Source: Lacinutrix sp. MedPE-SW
Lineage (GTDB): Bacteria; Bacteroidota; Bacteroidia; Flavobacteriales; Flavobacteriaceae
NCBI RefSeq assembly: GCF_001874145.1
Contig: NZ_MPCX01000005.1
Coordinates: 62,001 to 126,000, forward strand
Direction of reading: 5' to 3'
Length of the DNA stretch: 64,000 nt
The translations under genes and the position numbers were made by a program. Shown in pieces: positions 44,305 to 53,586 of the stretch. A model generated the notes under the pieces. That model did no database searches. It had not been told where the DNA came from and saw only the letters and a program-made list of their open reading frames with translations. The first letter of the stretch is position 1. Each line of letters opens with the position of its first letter.

Positions 44305-47300
44305 ATGAGTTTTTTAGATTCCATTCTAAAAGTATTTGTTGGCGACAAGTCTAAACAAGACGTAAAAGCCATTTCACCTTTAGTAGATAAAATAAAATCG
44401 TTTGAAGCTGCTCTTGAAGCTTTATCTCACGACGAATTAAGAGCAAAAACAATAGAGTTTAAAGCTATTATAGCCGAAACTCGCAAACCTTTTAACGAGC
44501 GTAAAGACAAACTAAAGGCAGAAGCAGATGCGACTGATGATATTGACAGACGTGAAGATATTTACCAAGAAATTGATAAAATTGAAGACGAATCTTACCA
44601 AGCTGTAGAAGTTACTTTAAAAGAAATTTTACCAGAAGCCTTTGCAGTTGTAAAAGAAACAGCAAAACGTTTTACAAATAACAGTGAAATTACTGTCACT
44701 GCAACACCATACGATAGAGAAGTTTCTGGAATGGGAGATTATGTAACCTTAGATGGAGACCAAGCTACTTGGTCAAACTCTTGGGATGCAGCAGGAAAAG
44801 CAATTACTTGGGACATGATACACTACGATGTGCAATTAATTGGTGGTGTCGCTTTACATGAAGGTAAAATTGCCGAAATGCAAACAGGTGAAGGTAAAAC
44901 ATTAGTCGCAACATTGCCAGTGTACTTAAATGCCTTAGCAGAAAAAGGTGTGCATTTAGTAACTGTAAACGACTATTTAGCAAAACGTGATATGGCATGG
45001 ATGGCGCCAATATTTCAATTTCATGGCATGACCATAGATTGTATAGATAATCACCGTCCAAACTCTGAAGGTCGCCGTAAAGCATACAACTCAGATATTA
45101 CATACGGTACAAATAACGAATTTGGTTTCGATTATTTACGTGATAATATGGCAAATTCGCCAGACGATTTAGTACAACGTCCGCATCACTACGCTATTGT
45201 AGATGAGGTCGATTCTGTATTAGTAGATGATGCTAGAACACCATTAATAATTTCTGGACCAATACCTAAAGGAGACGTTCACGAATTTACAGCACTTAAA
45301 CCTCAAGTAGAAAATATTGTAGCTGTACAACGTAAAGAATTAGTACAAACATTAGCAGAAGCTAAAAAGTTAATTGCTGCCGGAGACGAAAAAGAAGGTG
45401 GTTTTCAATTACTACGTGTGTACAGAGGTATACCAAAAAATAAAGCGTTAATTAAGTTTTTAAGTGAAGAAGGCGTTAAACAATTACTTCAAAAAACCGA
45501 AAACGTTTACATGGCAGATAACAACCGTGAAATGCCAAAAGTTGACGAAGCACTTTATTACGTAATAGAAGAAAAAAACAATCAAATTGAATTAACAGAT
45601 AAAGGTATTGAATTCCTTTCTGGTAAAGATAATCCAGACTTCTTTGTCATGCCAGAAATTGGTATTGAAATTGCTAAAATTGAAGCAAAAGGCCTTTCTC
45701 CTGAAGAAGAAGCAGAATTAAAAGAAGATTTATTTAGAGAATTTGGAGTAAAATCTGAACGTATACACACTTTAAACCAACTACTTAAAGCATACGCTTT
45801 ATTTGAAAAAGACAACCAATATGTTGTTATGGATAATAAAGTAATGATTGTAGATGAGCAAACAGGTCGTATTATGGATGGTCGTCGCTATAGTGACGGA
45901 TTACACCAAGCGATTGAAGCAAAAGAAAATGTAAAAATTGAAGATGCTACACAAACATTTGCAACAGTAACACTACAAAATTACTTTAGAATGTACCGCA
46001 AACTTTCTGGTATGACAGGTACAGCCGTGACAGAAGCAGGAGAGTTTTGGGAAATCTATGAACTTGATGTTGTAGAAATTCCTACAAACAGACCAATTGC
46101 ACGTCACGATAAAGAAGATTTAGTTTATAAAACTAAACGAGAAAAATACAACGCGGTAATTGAAGAAGTAACAAAACTATCTCAACAAGGGCGTCCAGTA
46201 TTAATTGGTACTACAAATGTTGAAATTTCTGAGTTACTTGGAAAAATGCTTAGCATTAGAAAAGTACCACACAATGTACTTAACGCCAAATTACATAAAA
46301 AAGAAGCAGATATTGTTGCAGAAGCTGGACAACCAGGACAAGTAACTATTGCAACTAACATGGCTGGTCGTGGTACAGATATTAAATTAATAGACAAAAT
46401 TAAAGAAGCTGGAGGTTTAGCTATTATTGGTACAGAACGTCACGATTCTAGACGTGTAGACAGACAGTTACGTGGTCGTGCTGGTCGTCAAGGAGATCCA
46501 GGAAGCTCACAGTTTTATGTGTCATTAGAAGATAATTTAATGCGATTATTTGGTAGTGAACGTATTGCCAAAATGATGGATAGAATGGGATTAAAAGAAG
46601 GTGAAGTAATTCAGCATTCTATGATTTCTAAATCTATTGAACGTGCACAGAAAAAAGTTGAAGAAAATAACTTTGGTGTACGTAAGCGTTTATTAGAGTA
46701 TGATGATGTTATGAACTCGCAACGTGAAGTTGTTTACAAACGTCGTCATCATGCCTTATTTGGTGAGCGTTTAAGAGTGGATTTAGCAAACATGATTTTT
46801 GATACTTCGGAAGGTATTGCCGAAACTAACAAAAATGCTAACGACTTTAAAAACTTTGAGTTTGAGTTAATTCGTTACTTCTCTATGCCTTCACCTATAA
46901 CTGAAGATGAGTTTAACAAATTATCTGCAACAGCTATAACAAAGCGTATTTATAATGCTGCTTTCGACCATTATAAAGCAAAAATGGAACGTAATGCAGA
47001 AGTGGCTTTCCCAGTAATTAAAGATGTTTACGAAAACCAAGGCGATAAATACAAACGTATTGTTGTACCATTTACAGATGGTGTAAAAACTTTACAAGTT
47101 GTAACAGATTTAGAGCGCGCTTATGAGTCTCAAGGAAAAGAATTAGTAACAGATTTTGAAAAAAATATTACACTTGCCATTATTGATGATGCTTGGAAAA
47201 CGCATTTACGTAAAATGGATGAGTTAAAACAATCTGTACAATTAGCAGTACACGAACAAAAAGATCCATTATTAATTTATAAGTTTGAAGCTTTTGAACT

Positions 47301-47661
47301 GTTTAAAACAATGATTGATCAAGTAAATAAAGATGTTATTTCATTTTTATTTAAAGGCGAACTGCCAAGCGAAAATACAAACGCAATTAGCGAAGCTAGA
47401 GAAACTAAGAAAAAGGAAAACTTACAAACACAAAAAGAAGAAATCCCTAATCTAGACGAGCGTTCTGCACAAAACAGACAAGCAGGAAACACACAACAAC
47501 AGCAACAAGTAGTAGAAACTATTGTACGCGACCAACCAAAAATTGGACGTAACGATAAAGTGACTATCAAGCATGTTATGAGTGGTGAAAACAAAGTTGT
47601 TAAATTTAAACAGGCCGAACCTTTAATTGCTAAAGGTGAATGGGTTTTAGTTAACGATTAA
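44305..47661 (+). CDS. secA: Preprotein translocase ATPase SecA
   Basis: 1118 aa motor of the Sec pathway. NBD1 has Walker A MQTGEGKT (about 192-199) and the DEAD-type VDEVDSVLVDDARTPL; then the preprotein-binding region, the NBD2 motif ATNMAGRGTDIK, and QLRGRAGRQGDPGSSQFYVSLEDNLMRLFGS. The insertions around residues 330-500 and the length of over 1100 aa are normal for Bacteroidota. The C-terminus (QAEPLIAKGEWVLVND) lacks the Cys-rich zinc motif of E. coli SecA, as is usual here. It is monocistronic, followed by a strong terminator at 47698. Confidence 0.98.
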   Translation: MSFLDSILKVFVGDKSKQDVKAISPLVDKIKSFEAALEALSHDELRAKTIEFKAIIAETRKPFNERKDKLKAEADATDDIDRREDIYQEIDKIEDESYQAVEVTLKEILPEAFAVVKETAKRFTNNSEITVTATPYDREVSGMGDYVTLDGDQATWSNSWDAAGKAITWDMIHYDVQLIGGVALHEGKIAEMQTGEGKTLVATLPVYLNALAEKGVHLVTVNDYLAKRDMAWMAPIFQFHGMTIDCIDNHRPNSEGRRKAYNSDITYGTNNEFGFDYLRDNMANSPDDLVQRPHHYAIVDEVDSVLVDDARTPLIISGPIPKGDVHEFTALKPQVENIVAVQRKELVQTLAEAKKLIAAGDEKEGGFQLLRVYRGIPKNKALIKFLSEEGVKQLLQKTENVYMADNNREMPKVDEALYYVIEEKNNQIELTDKGIEFLSGKDNPDFFVMPEIGIEIAKIEAKGLSPEEEAELKEDLFREFGVKSERIHTLNQLLKAYALFEKDNQYVVMDNKVMIVDEQTGRIMDGRRYSDGLHQAIEAKENVKIEDATQTFATVTLQNYFRMYRKLSGMTGTAVTEAGEFWEIYELDVVEIPTNRPIARHDKEDLVYKTKREKYNAVIEEVTKLSQQGRPVLIGTTNVEISELLGKMLSIRKVPHNVLNAKLHKKEADIVAEAGQPGQVTIATNMAGRGTDIKLIDKIKEAGGLAIIGTERHDSRRVDRQLRGRAGRQGDPGSSQFYVSLEDNLMRLFGSERIAKMMDRMGLKEGEVIQHSMISKSIERAQKKVEENNFGVRKRLLEYDDVMNSQREVVYKRRHHALFGERLRVDLANMIFDTSEGIAETNKNANDFKNFEFELIRYFSMPSPITEDEFNKLSATAITKRIYNAAFDHYKAKMERNAEVAFPVIKDVYENQGDKYKRIVVPFTDGVKTLQVVTDLERAYESQGKELVTDFEKNITLAIIDDAWKTHLRKMDELKQSVQLAVHEQKDPLLIYKFEAFELFKTMIDQVNKDVISFLFKGELPSENTNAISEARETKKKENLQTQKEEIPNLDERSAQNRQAGNTQQQQQVVETIVRDQPKIGRNDKVTIKHVMSGENKVVKFKQAEPLIAKGEWVLVND

Positions 47662-47697
47662 GCAAAATGCGATTATAACGTTATAATTAAATACATT

Positions 47698-47728
47698 AAA
47701 ACCGAAGTTTAATACTTCGGTTTTTTTT
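47698..47728 (+). terminator. Rho-independent terminator of secA
   Basis: AAAACCGAAGT, five-base loop, ACTTCGGTTTT continuing into eight Ts; 11-base perfect stem, 36 bases after the secA stop. Confidence 0.93.
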
Positions 47729-47780
47729 ATGCGCTATATTTATTTACATCATAGAGTGTACAATACTGTTCTATTCAATT

Positions 47781-47788
47781 TAATTTTG
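47781..47788 (+). promoter_or_regulatory. -7 box upstream of the 47822 gene
   Basis: TAATTTTG, perfect TAnnTTTG, 33 bases before the ATG at 47822; no clear -33 TTG. Confidence 0.5.
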
Positions 47789-47821
47789 TAATTTTATTTA
47801 ACTAACTAATACACTAAAATT

Positions 47822-48229
47822 ATGCTTAAAAATATACTTGCAACAGTTGTAGGTTTTATTGTTGCTTCGGTTGTTGTTTACCTTTTCGAAACCGTAATTG
47901 GACACAATTTATTTCCTCTAGCCGAAGGCGCTAAACCAGAAGATATTGAGTGGATAAAGGCCAATATGCAAGCTATTCCTGTAGGTTCTAAAATATTTGT
48001 AGTTATTGCTCATTTTATGGGCATAATTAGTGGTATGGCAATTGCTGGTTTTATTTCTAAAACAAGCATGATTCCTGCTTACATAGTTGGAGCTTTAATG
48101 CTATTAGCAACCTTTGCAACTATATTTATGCTACCTAAAGAACTGTGGTTTACTGCTGCCGATGCTATTCTAGTTATTGCTGGTTTCTTTTTTGGAAAGT
48201 CGTTTGCGCAACGTTTTGTTTTTAATTAA
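47822..48229 (+). CDS. Small predicted membrane protein, function unknown
   Basis: 135 aa with four hydrophobic segments (about 4-25, 58-80, 85-105, 112-130) and a short hydrophilic loop (LAEGAKPEDIEWIKANMQAIP). I recognise no named family with certainty. It has its own promoter box and lies alone after secA, convergent with the M23 peptidase gene 45 bases away. Confidence 0.75.
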   Translation: MLKNILATVVGFIVASVVVYLFETVIGHNLFPLAEGAKPEDIEWIKANMQAIPVGSKIFVVIAHFMGIISGMAIAGFISKTSMIPAYIVGALMLLATFATIFMLPKELWFTAADAILVIAGFFFGKSFAQRFVFN

Positions 48230-48274
48230 ATATTAAAAATTTCAACTTAACTTTTTACGAAGAATAATTTAAAT

Positions 48275-48964
48275 TTATAATCCTAAAATAAGCTCAGGAT
48301 TAATAGTATTTGCTTTATAAAACTCTAAATCTTTTAACGAGCAAACACCAGGATAATCACCGTTTTTACCTTGTAAATCTAAAATAATTTGAAAGTGTAA
48401 ATGCGGTGCATAATCGCCATTTACTTCGGCTTTGCCTAAATGTGCAATAACTTCTTCTTTTTTAACCTCTGCTCCTACTTTTAAATTTTTTATAGACTCT
48501 CGAGATAAATGCCCATATAAGGTGTAAAAAGTAATTCCATTTATGTGGTGTTTTAAAATAATAGTTGGACCATAATCACCAAAATTAGTATTGTCTTTAA
48601 AGCTATGTATTTCGCCATTAAAAGCTGCTAAAACAGATGTTCCTGCTGCTATCCATAAATCTAAACCAATATGAATATTTCTCTCGGTTTCTGGATTTTG
48701 ATTGTTAAAATAATCGCTACGATTATAAATACTACGCTTTTCTAGATAGCCACCAAAGGCTACTTTTTTATTATGTGTTTTTAGGTAATTACCTATATAA
48801 TTTTCCCAGGCTTGTGAAGAAGAAACATCAAGCGTTTTTAAGCTAGAATTTGTTTGAGAAAGATCTATAGCTATATAGTCGCTTTTAGGAATTGAAGCAT
48901 CAATAACATTAATGTTTTGCGATGCTAGCGATTTAAAAAAAGAAAGGTTTTTTTTAGAATTCAT
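48275..48964 (-). CDS. M23 family metallopeptidase (LytM domain)
   Basis: 229 aa. The LytM/M23 zinc site is complete: HIGLD (HxxxD, about 97-101) and HLHFQ (HxH, about 187-191), with LYGHLS between them and a GxxG-type AHLGKAE. Such enzymes cleave peptidoglycan cross-bridges. No signal peptide or membrane helix is visible at the N-terminus (MNSKKNLSFFKSLASQN), so if it acts on the wall it needs another exit route, or it has a cytoplasmic role; this is odd for the family. A TATTTTTG box (minus strand, 49012-49005) may drive it. Confidence 0.85.
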   Translation of the reverse strand: MNSKKNLSFFKSLASQNINVIDASIPKSDYIAIDLSQTNSSLKTLDVSSSQAWENYIGNYLKTHNKKVAFGGYLEKRSIYNRSDYFNNQNPETERNIHIGLDLWIAAGTSVLAAFNGEIHSFKDNTNFGDYGPTIILKHHINGITFYTLYGHLSRESIKNLKVGAEVKKEEVIAHLGKAEVNGDYAPHLHFQIILDLQGKNGDYPGVCSLKDLEFYKANTINPELILGL

Positions 48965-48993
48965 ATGTATTTATAAACCAATAGGTATTAAAA

Positions 48994-49011
48994 ATTTTTG
49001 AATTCAAAAAT
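48994..49011. repeat. 18-base perfect palindrome upstream of the M23 gene
   Basis: ATTTTTGAATTCAAAAAT lies between the end of the 49018 gene and the M23 start and overlaps the TATTTTTG box on the minus strand. It could be an operator or a weak AT hairpin. Confidence 0.5.
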
Positions 49012-49017
49012 AAATAA

Positions 49018-50493
49018 TTATTCGGCAACTATATTACTATACTTTGCATTAATAACAATGGTTTTGGTTGTATCTCCACCATTAGGATTATGTTTTATTG
49101 TAGTATTATTTGTACGTTGTTTATTAAACTTAGAGTGATTCCCTTTAAAGTAGAGGTTGTAATTTATTGCTGTTGGTAATTTTAAAAGTGCATCACTATT
49201 TTCTAAAACAATATTTAGGTTACTAAAACTATGCGCTATATTACGTATGTACAAATCTCCAAAACTACCGTCTATTATACTATTACCATTTAGGGTTTCT
49301 ATATCTATATTAGAGGATACTGCATTAAGCACTAAGTCTTTAGCTGTTTTAATTTTAGTTTTATCGGCATAATTTAATTTTAAAGCACCTTCATTTATAT
49401 TTAAAATTGTAGCATTAGAATATAATACATTAATGGAAGCATTGCTCCCATTAATTGTATTAGCAAATAAATTACCGTGCGATACTGTAATATCTGGATT
49501 AGTGATTACAGATGCTAGTTTAAGCTCGCCATGTCTAACATTAAGTTTTAATTTTGCTTTTTTTGGCATCTTAATTTTTATGGTCTTTATAAGGTCGTAG
49601 TTTTTGTTGTCTTTATCAAAAACACCGTTTGCTTTAGAGTTACCAAAGGTTTCTTCCATTTTAGCTTCAAACGCTTTACCAAATTCTTCTCCCCATTTTT
49701 CTAAAGCTGGCGCTACATTTTTTTCAAAGTTTTTACCAAACTCTTCTCCCCATTTTTCCATTCGCTTTTCAAATTTTTCTCCAAAACCATCTTCGAAAGC
49801 TTTCTCTATATCTTTTCCAAATTGTTCTCCCCAAACTTCCATGCTGCGTTCAAACTTATCGAAATCTGATTGTTTAATACTTTTTGCCCATTCGCGCATT
49901 TCTTCTTCATATTCTTCTCCATATTCTTTTCGGTATTTTTTGCTCCAGGCATCTAAATACTTTTCACCTTCTTTTTCGTAACGTTCTAAATCGAAATCTA
50001 CATTATAGTTACCATCTGGAGACTCTGGAATACGCAATACTTTTAATGATTCTGGCAAATTTTTTAACGACTCTAAGTTTCCTAAATTTTCTAATAATGG
50101 CTCTAAAGATTCGTTAATTTCTAAAGGTAAATTAGAAATTGCTTTTAAAGACTCTTCATCTAAAATCTTAATACTCATATCACTAGACCAAGAACCTGCA
50201 GAACCTTTTGTTGTAATTTTTACATTACTTTTTGTGTTATTTATTTCTAAATCCCAAGTATTTAATACGGTTTGTAACGCTTCTTTAGATAATTTATCAC
50301 TTTCAATATAAGCTTCAATTTCTACATAATCTTTATTCCATGTATCTACCAAGATATTAGTATGACTTGTATTTAAATTTACAGTTACATCTTTATTTAC
50401 TTTAAAGGATTTTGTTTCCTTTTGTAATTTATTTTGTGCCGTTAAGCTTAAAGTAGCTAACATACACACAATTAATAGTTTTATAGTTTTCAT
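49018..50493 (-). CDS. Secreted DUF4097-like protein with 19-residue Trp repeats
   Basis: 491 aa: signal peptide (1-19, LSLTAQ), an N-terminal beta region (about 25-115), a highly charged helical region (about 165-285), then a beta-solenoid-like part (about 300-491) with short N/S/G-rich strands as in DUF4097/head-GIN proteins of Bacteroidota. The helical region is built on tryptophans at 183, 202, 221, 248 and 267, spacing 19, 19, 27, 19, with recurring WGEEFGK and FEK. It is downstream of a sigma factor and its likely anti-sigma factor (74-base gap), suggesting an envelope stress output or sensor. The role of the helical insert is unknown. Confidence 0.75.
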   Translation of the reverse strand: MKTIKLLIVCMLATLSLTAQNKLQKETKSFKVNKDVTVNLNTSHTNILVDTWNKDYVEIEAYIESDKLSKEALQTVLNTWDLEINNTKSNVKITTKGSAGSWSSDMSIKILDEESLKAISNLPLEINESLEPLLENLGNLESLKNLPESLKVLRIPESPDGNYNVDFDLERYEKEGEKYLDAWSKKYRKEYGEEYEEEMREWAKSIKQSDFDKFERSMEVWGEQFGKDIEKAFEDGFGEKFEKRMEKWGEEFGKNFEKNVAPALEKWGEEFGKAFEAKMEETFGNSKANGVFDKDNKNYDLIKTIKIKMPKKAKLKLNVRHGELKLASVITNPDITVSHGNLFANTINGSNASINVLYSNATILNINEGALKLNYADKTKIKTAKDLVLNAVSSNIDIETLNGNSIIDGSFGDLYIRNIAHSFSNLNIVLENSDALLKLPTAINYNLYFKGNHSKFNKQRTNNTTIKHNPNGGDTTKTIVINAKYSNIVAE

Positions 50494-50514
50494 TATTTTT
50501 TAATTTTTTGGTTG

Positions 50515-50537
50515 ATACCAAAAAGTAATTTTGGTAT
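50515..50537. repeat. Inverted repeat between anti-sigma-like gene and repeat protein gene
   Basis: ATACCAAAA, five-base loop, TTTTGGTAT: a perfect 9-base stem with no T-run after it on the minus strand, so not a classical terminator. It may be an mRNA hairpin that sets relative expression or a binding site. Confidence 0.55.
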
Positions 50538-50567
50538 AACTATTCGTTTTTTGATTGATTGTTTTTT

Positions 50568-51131
50568 TTAAATACGTCCAGAAGTTGCTGTATTTAAATC
50601 TTTTAATTGTTCCTTTAAACGGTACATTAAGTTTAGTCTTAATTTTAAATTACTAATTAAAGCATCTACAGTAAGTTCATCTGGGCCTTGATTTGTTAAC
50701 TCTATGGTTAAACGCTTATACTCTGCTTTAAGCTCGTCTAAACGTTTTACATAACCATCAAACAATTCTTTATTATCTGGTGTTAATTTTACTTTAGATA
50801 ATTCTAAATTTATATTAGCCAAATAATAATCTTCAACCTTTTTAAGGTCTGGAGAAATATCGCCTAATGATTTTGTTTCTATAGCTTCACTTGTATTAGT
50901 ACCTGCAACTTCTATTTGGTTTTCGGTATTTAAAAACTGGAATACTCCAAAAGCTAAACCTAATAATAACACGACACTGGCGGCAATATTAATTATGCTA
51001 AATCTAGATTTTTTTTGCACAGGCTTAGTAGCTTTTAACTTTTTAAGAAAACGCTCTTCATGTCCTTTAGGCATTTTATCTATAGATAATTTATTATCTG
51101 CCTCAAATAAGTTTCTAATATCTTTAGCCAT
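50568..51131 (-). CDS. Single-pass membrane protein, likely anti-sigma factor
   Basis: 187 aa with a short cytoplasmic N-terminus (MPKGHEERFLKKLKATK, a segment common in flavobacterial sigma-linked proteins), one transmembrane helix (about 46-66, IINIAASVVLLLGLAFGVFQF) and a periplasmic helical part with coiled-coil character (KRLDELKAEYKRLTIELTNQG). No zinc-binding HxxxCxxC motif. It overlaps the sigma gene by eight bases. The anti-sigma role is inferred from topology and neighbour; I see no direct family proof. Confidence 0.7.
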   Translation of the reverse strand: MAKDIRNLFEADNKLSIDKMPKGHEERFLKKLKATKPVQKKSRFSIINIAASVVLLLGLAFGVFQFLNTENQIEVAGTNTSEAIETKSLGDISPDLKKVEDYYLANINLELSKVKLTPDNKELFDGYVKRLDELKAEYKRLTIELTNQGPDELTVDALISNLKLRLNLMYRLKEQLKDLNTATSGRI

Positions 51132-51672
51132 AATGTTTTTGTTTTAGTAATTCTTGTAATTTTTGTTTTCCTCTGGATAATTGTGTTCGTGAAGCAACTT
51201 GTGTTATGTTTAAAATTTCTGAAATTTCCTGATGGTCATAACCTTCAACTAAAAACAACATTACAACATACCTATACTTATCTGGAAGTTGTTGTATTGC
51301 CTTTTTAATTTGCTCCAGTGTTACACTTTCATCTACTAACCATTTGTTGTTTACAGAAGTATCTACAACTTTAAGGTGCACATCTTCAAGCTCAACTAAA
51401 CGCTGCTTTTTTAGTTTAAGCGTGTCTATACTTTTATTTACAACAATACGTTTTAACCAAGCGCCAAAAGTAACATCGCCTTTAAATTGATGTAATTTTG
51501 AAAATGCCTTAATAAAAGATTCTTGAACAATATCTTCGGCTTCGGCTGTGTGATTAACAAAACGTTTCGCAACACTGTACATACCGTCGCAATACTGGTT
51601 GTACAAATGCAATTGCGCTTTGCGATTATTTTGTTTACACAATTCAATAGTATCTAATTGAACGACTTTCAC
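51124..51672 (-). CDS. ECF-type sigma-70 family RNA polymerase sigma factor
   Basis: 182 aa. Region 2 (about 20-90) has AEDIVQESFIKAFSKLHQF and FGAWLKRIVVNKSIDTLKLKK; region 4 (about 120-178) has LPDKYRYVVMLFLVEGYDHQEISEILNI and SRTQLSRGKQKLQELL. It directs transcription of a regulon not visible here, probably including its own operon. Start is GTG 51672. No match to the housekeeping -7 box was found in the 178-base gap upstream. Confidence 0.93.
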   Translation of the reverse strand: MKVVQLDTIELCKQNNRKAQLHLYNQYCDGMYSVAKRFVNHTAEAEDIVQESFIKAFSKLHQFKGDVTFGAWLKRIVVNKSIDTLKLKKQRLVELEDVHLKVVDTSVNNKWLVDESVTLEQIKKAIQQLPDKYRYVVMLFLVEGYDHQEISEILNITQVASRTQLSRGKQKLQELLKQKHYG

Positions 51673-51850
51673 TTTTTAGTTTTTGGTTGGTAGTTTAATC
51701 TATTATAAAGACGATACATTTTCTCAAGTGTTGCAAAATTGATTTATTTTTTTTCAAAATTCACTATTTTTTAAGAATAAATTAGCGTTGTTTCTTTACT
51801 ATCATTCAGTTTTTAAAGTATCTTTATCTTTTTAAAATTTACGCAAATCC

Positions 51851-52396
51851 ATGTTAAAAAGGTTAATAATTTTACTCATTATTGTCGCTATTGGAGTCTT
51901 TGGATACTCGCACTTTGCCGGCGGTTTATTTAGCAAACCATTAAGTCCTGAAAAAACTGTTGTTTTTGAAGTTGATGATATTGAGTTGGAAGTTTTTTAT
52001 AACAGACCATCTAAACGTAATCGTGAAATTTTTGGCGCTTTGGTTCCTTACAACAAAGTTTGGCGTACTGGCGCAAATGAAGCGACTACTTTTGAAACCA
52101 ACACAGCTTTAAAAGTAGGAAATGACTCGTTACCTGCTGGAAAATATACACTTTGGACGATACCTAATGACACTGCATGGAATGTGATGTTTAATTCTAA
52201 GCAATATAAATGGGGCGTTGATGAAACTATGAAAGCTATGCGAGATCCTGCTTTTGATGTAGCCACTTATGTTGCTCCTGTTCAAAAATTAGAAAATCCT
52301 GTAGAGCTTTTTACTATTGCTTTCGATAATTCTACAGATAATTTATCCCTTACAATGGCTTGGGATTACTCTAAAATTGTAGTACCACTTAAATAA
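51851..52396 (+). CDS. DUF2911 domain protein
   Basis: 181 aa with an N-terminal hydrophobic anchor or signal (about 3-20) and the DUF2911 pattern: VDDIELEVFYNRPSKRNREIFG, LVPYNKVWRTGANEATTFETN, LPAGKYTLWTIPN and a C-terminal LTMAWDYSKIVVPL. Envelope-associated; function unknown. Common in Bacteroidota. No clear promoter box; TATCTTTA at 51819-51826 is one base off. Confidence 0.9.
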   Translation: MLKRLIILLIIVAIGVFGYSHFAGGLFSKPLSPEKTVVFEVDDIELEVFYNRPSKRNREIFGALVPYNKVWRTGANEATTFETNTALKVGNDSLPAGKYTLWTIPNDTAWNVMFNSKQYKWGVDETMKAMRDPAFDVATYVAPVQKLENPVELFTIAFDNSTDNLSLTMAWDYSKIVVPLK

Positions 52397-52512
52397 GGGT
52401 TTTTTATAATTTTAGACTTAAACCATAAAATAGGTTTAAATTAATAAAGACTTTATATATTAGCTTTTAGAGATAATTATACTGTTTTCGCTTTCGCGGA
52501 AATTATAAAACT

Positions 52513-53586
52513 ATGACTAAAAAAAAATCGGCATTACAAGAAAACGATGGTGTTTCTCCTCCAGAAATAACTAACACAGATGCCGTTTCTAAAATTAAAG
52601 CAAGACGTAAGCAGTTAAAAGACACCAACACTTTAGTATCTAAAATATTAAAAGGAAATATTACCGCTTTAAGCCAAGCAATTACTTTAGTTGAAAGTAA
52701 AAACCCAAAACACTTAGAACAGGCAAATGCAATAATAAAAGCCTGTTTACCACATGCAAACCAATCTGTTAGAATTGGTATTACTGGAGTTCCTGGCGTT
52801 GGAAAAAGCACCTTTATTGAAGCTTTTGGTTCTTACTTAACTACTATAAATAAAAAAGTTGCGGTGCTTGCTGTAGACCCAAGTAGTTCACTTACAAAAG
52901 GAAGTATTCTAGGAGATAAAACCAGAATGGAAGAGTTGGTAAAAAACGAAAATGCTTTTATTCGTCCATCAGCATCTGGAGAATCTCTAGGTGGCGTAGC
53001 CAGAAAAACACGTGAAGCAATTATTTTATGTGAAGCTGCTGGTTTTAATACTATTATTATAGAAACTGTTGGTGTAGGGCAAAGTGAAACTGCCGTGCAT
53101 AGTATGGTAGACTTCTTTTTACTTTTAAAACTAGCTGGTGCCGGAGACGAATTACAAGGAATTAAACGTGGTATTATTGAAATGGCAGATATGATTGCTA
53201 TTAATAAAGCAGATGGCGATAATATTAAAAGTGCAAAATTAGCTAAAGTTGAATTTAACCGTGCATTACATTTATACCCGCAAAAAACGTCTGCTTGGCA
53301 ACCAAAAGTCATGACTTGTAGTGCTATAAATAATAAGGGGATTGAAGCCATTTACAATGCCATTGTTGAGTATATTGATTTAACTACTAAAAATAATTAC
53401 TTCAATTCTAAAAGAAACGAACAAAATAAATTTTGGTTACTACAAACTATAGAAGAGCAACTAAAAATAGATTTTTTTGAAAACGCACAAATTAAAGATG
53501 CTTTGCAAAAACAAATAGCTTTAATTGAAGCCAATAAAACCACGCCATTTGTAGCTGCAGATTACTTACTAGGATTAAAAAAATAA
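52513..53586 (+). CDS. meaB: Methylmalonyl-CoA mutase-associated GTPase MeaB
   Basis: 357 aa P-loop GTPase that guards and reloads the B12-dependent methylmalonyl-CoA mutase. G1 is GVPGVGKST (about 94-102), then VLAVDPSSSLTKGSILGDKTRM, ASGESLGGVARKTREAI, ETVGVGQSE (G3 region) and AINKAD (G4, NKxD-type). The MeaB-specific RPSASG and GVGQSE segments exclude a general ArgK misassignment. The mutase genes are not in the window. It is coupled to the next gene by TAATG. Confidence 0.95.
   Translation: MTKKKSALQENDGVSPPEITNTDAVSKIKARRKQLKDTNTLVSKILKGNITALSQAITLVESKNPKHLEQANAIIKACLPHANQSVRIGITGVPGVGKSTFIEAFGSYLTTINKKVAVLAVDPSSSLTKGSILGDKTRMEELVKNENAFIRPSASGESLGGVARKTREAIILCEAAGFNTIIIETVGVGQSETAVHSMVDFFLLLKLAGAGDELQGIKRGIIEMADMIAINKADGDNIKSAKLAKVEFNRALHLYPQKTSAWQPKVMTCSAINNKGIEAIYNAIVEYIDLTTKNNYFNSKRNEQNKFWLLQTIEEQLKIDFFENAQIKDALQKQIALIEANKTTPFVAADYLLGLKK

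Noticed and set aside
44804-45085. 93-codon minus-strand frame within secA
   Set aside because: Antisense to the highly conserved first nucleotide-binding domain of SecA; no promoter or family match.
49604-49981. 125-codon plus-strand frame
   Set aside because: It is the antisense of the repeated, strongly biased region of the 49018-50493 gene; its Ser/Phe/Pro-rich product mirrors the Glu/Lys/Trp codons and has no features of a protein family.
52833-53351. 172-codon minus-strand frame
   Set aside because: Lies wholly inside meaB, which has clear GTPase motifs on the opposite strand; the product is low-complexity.
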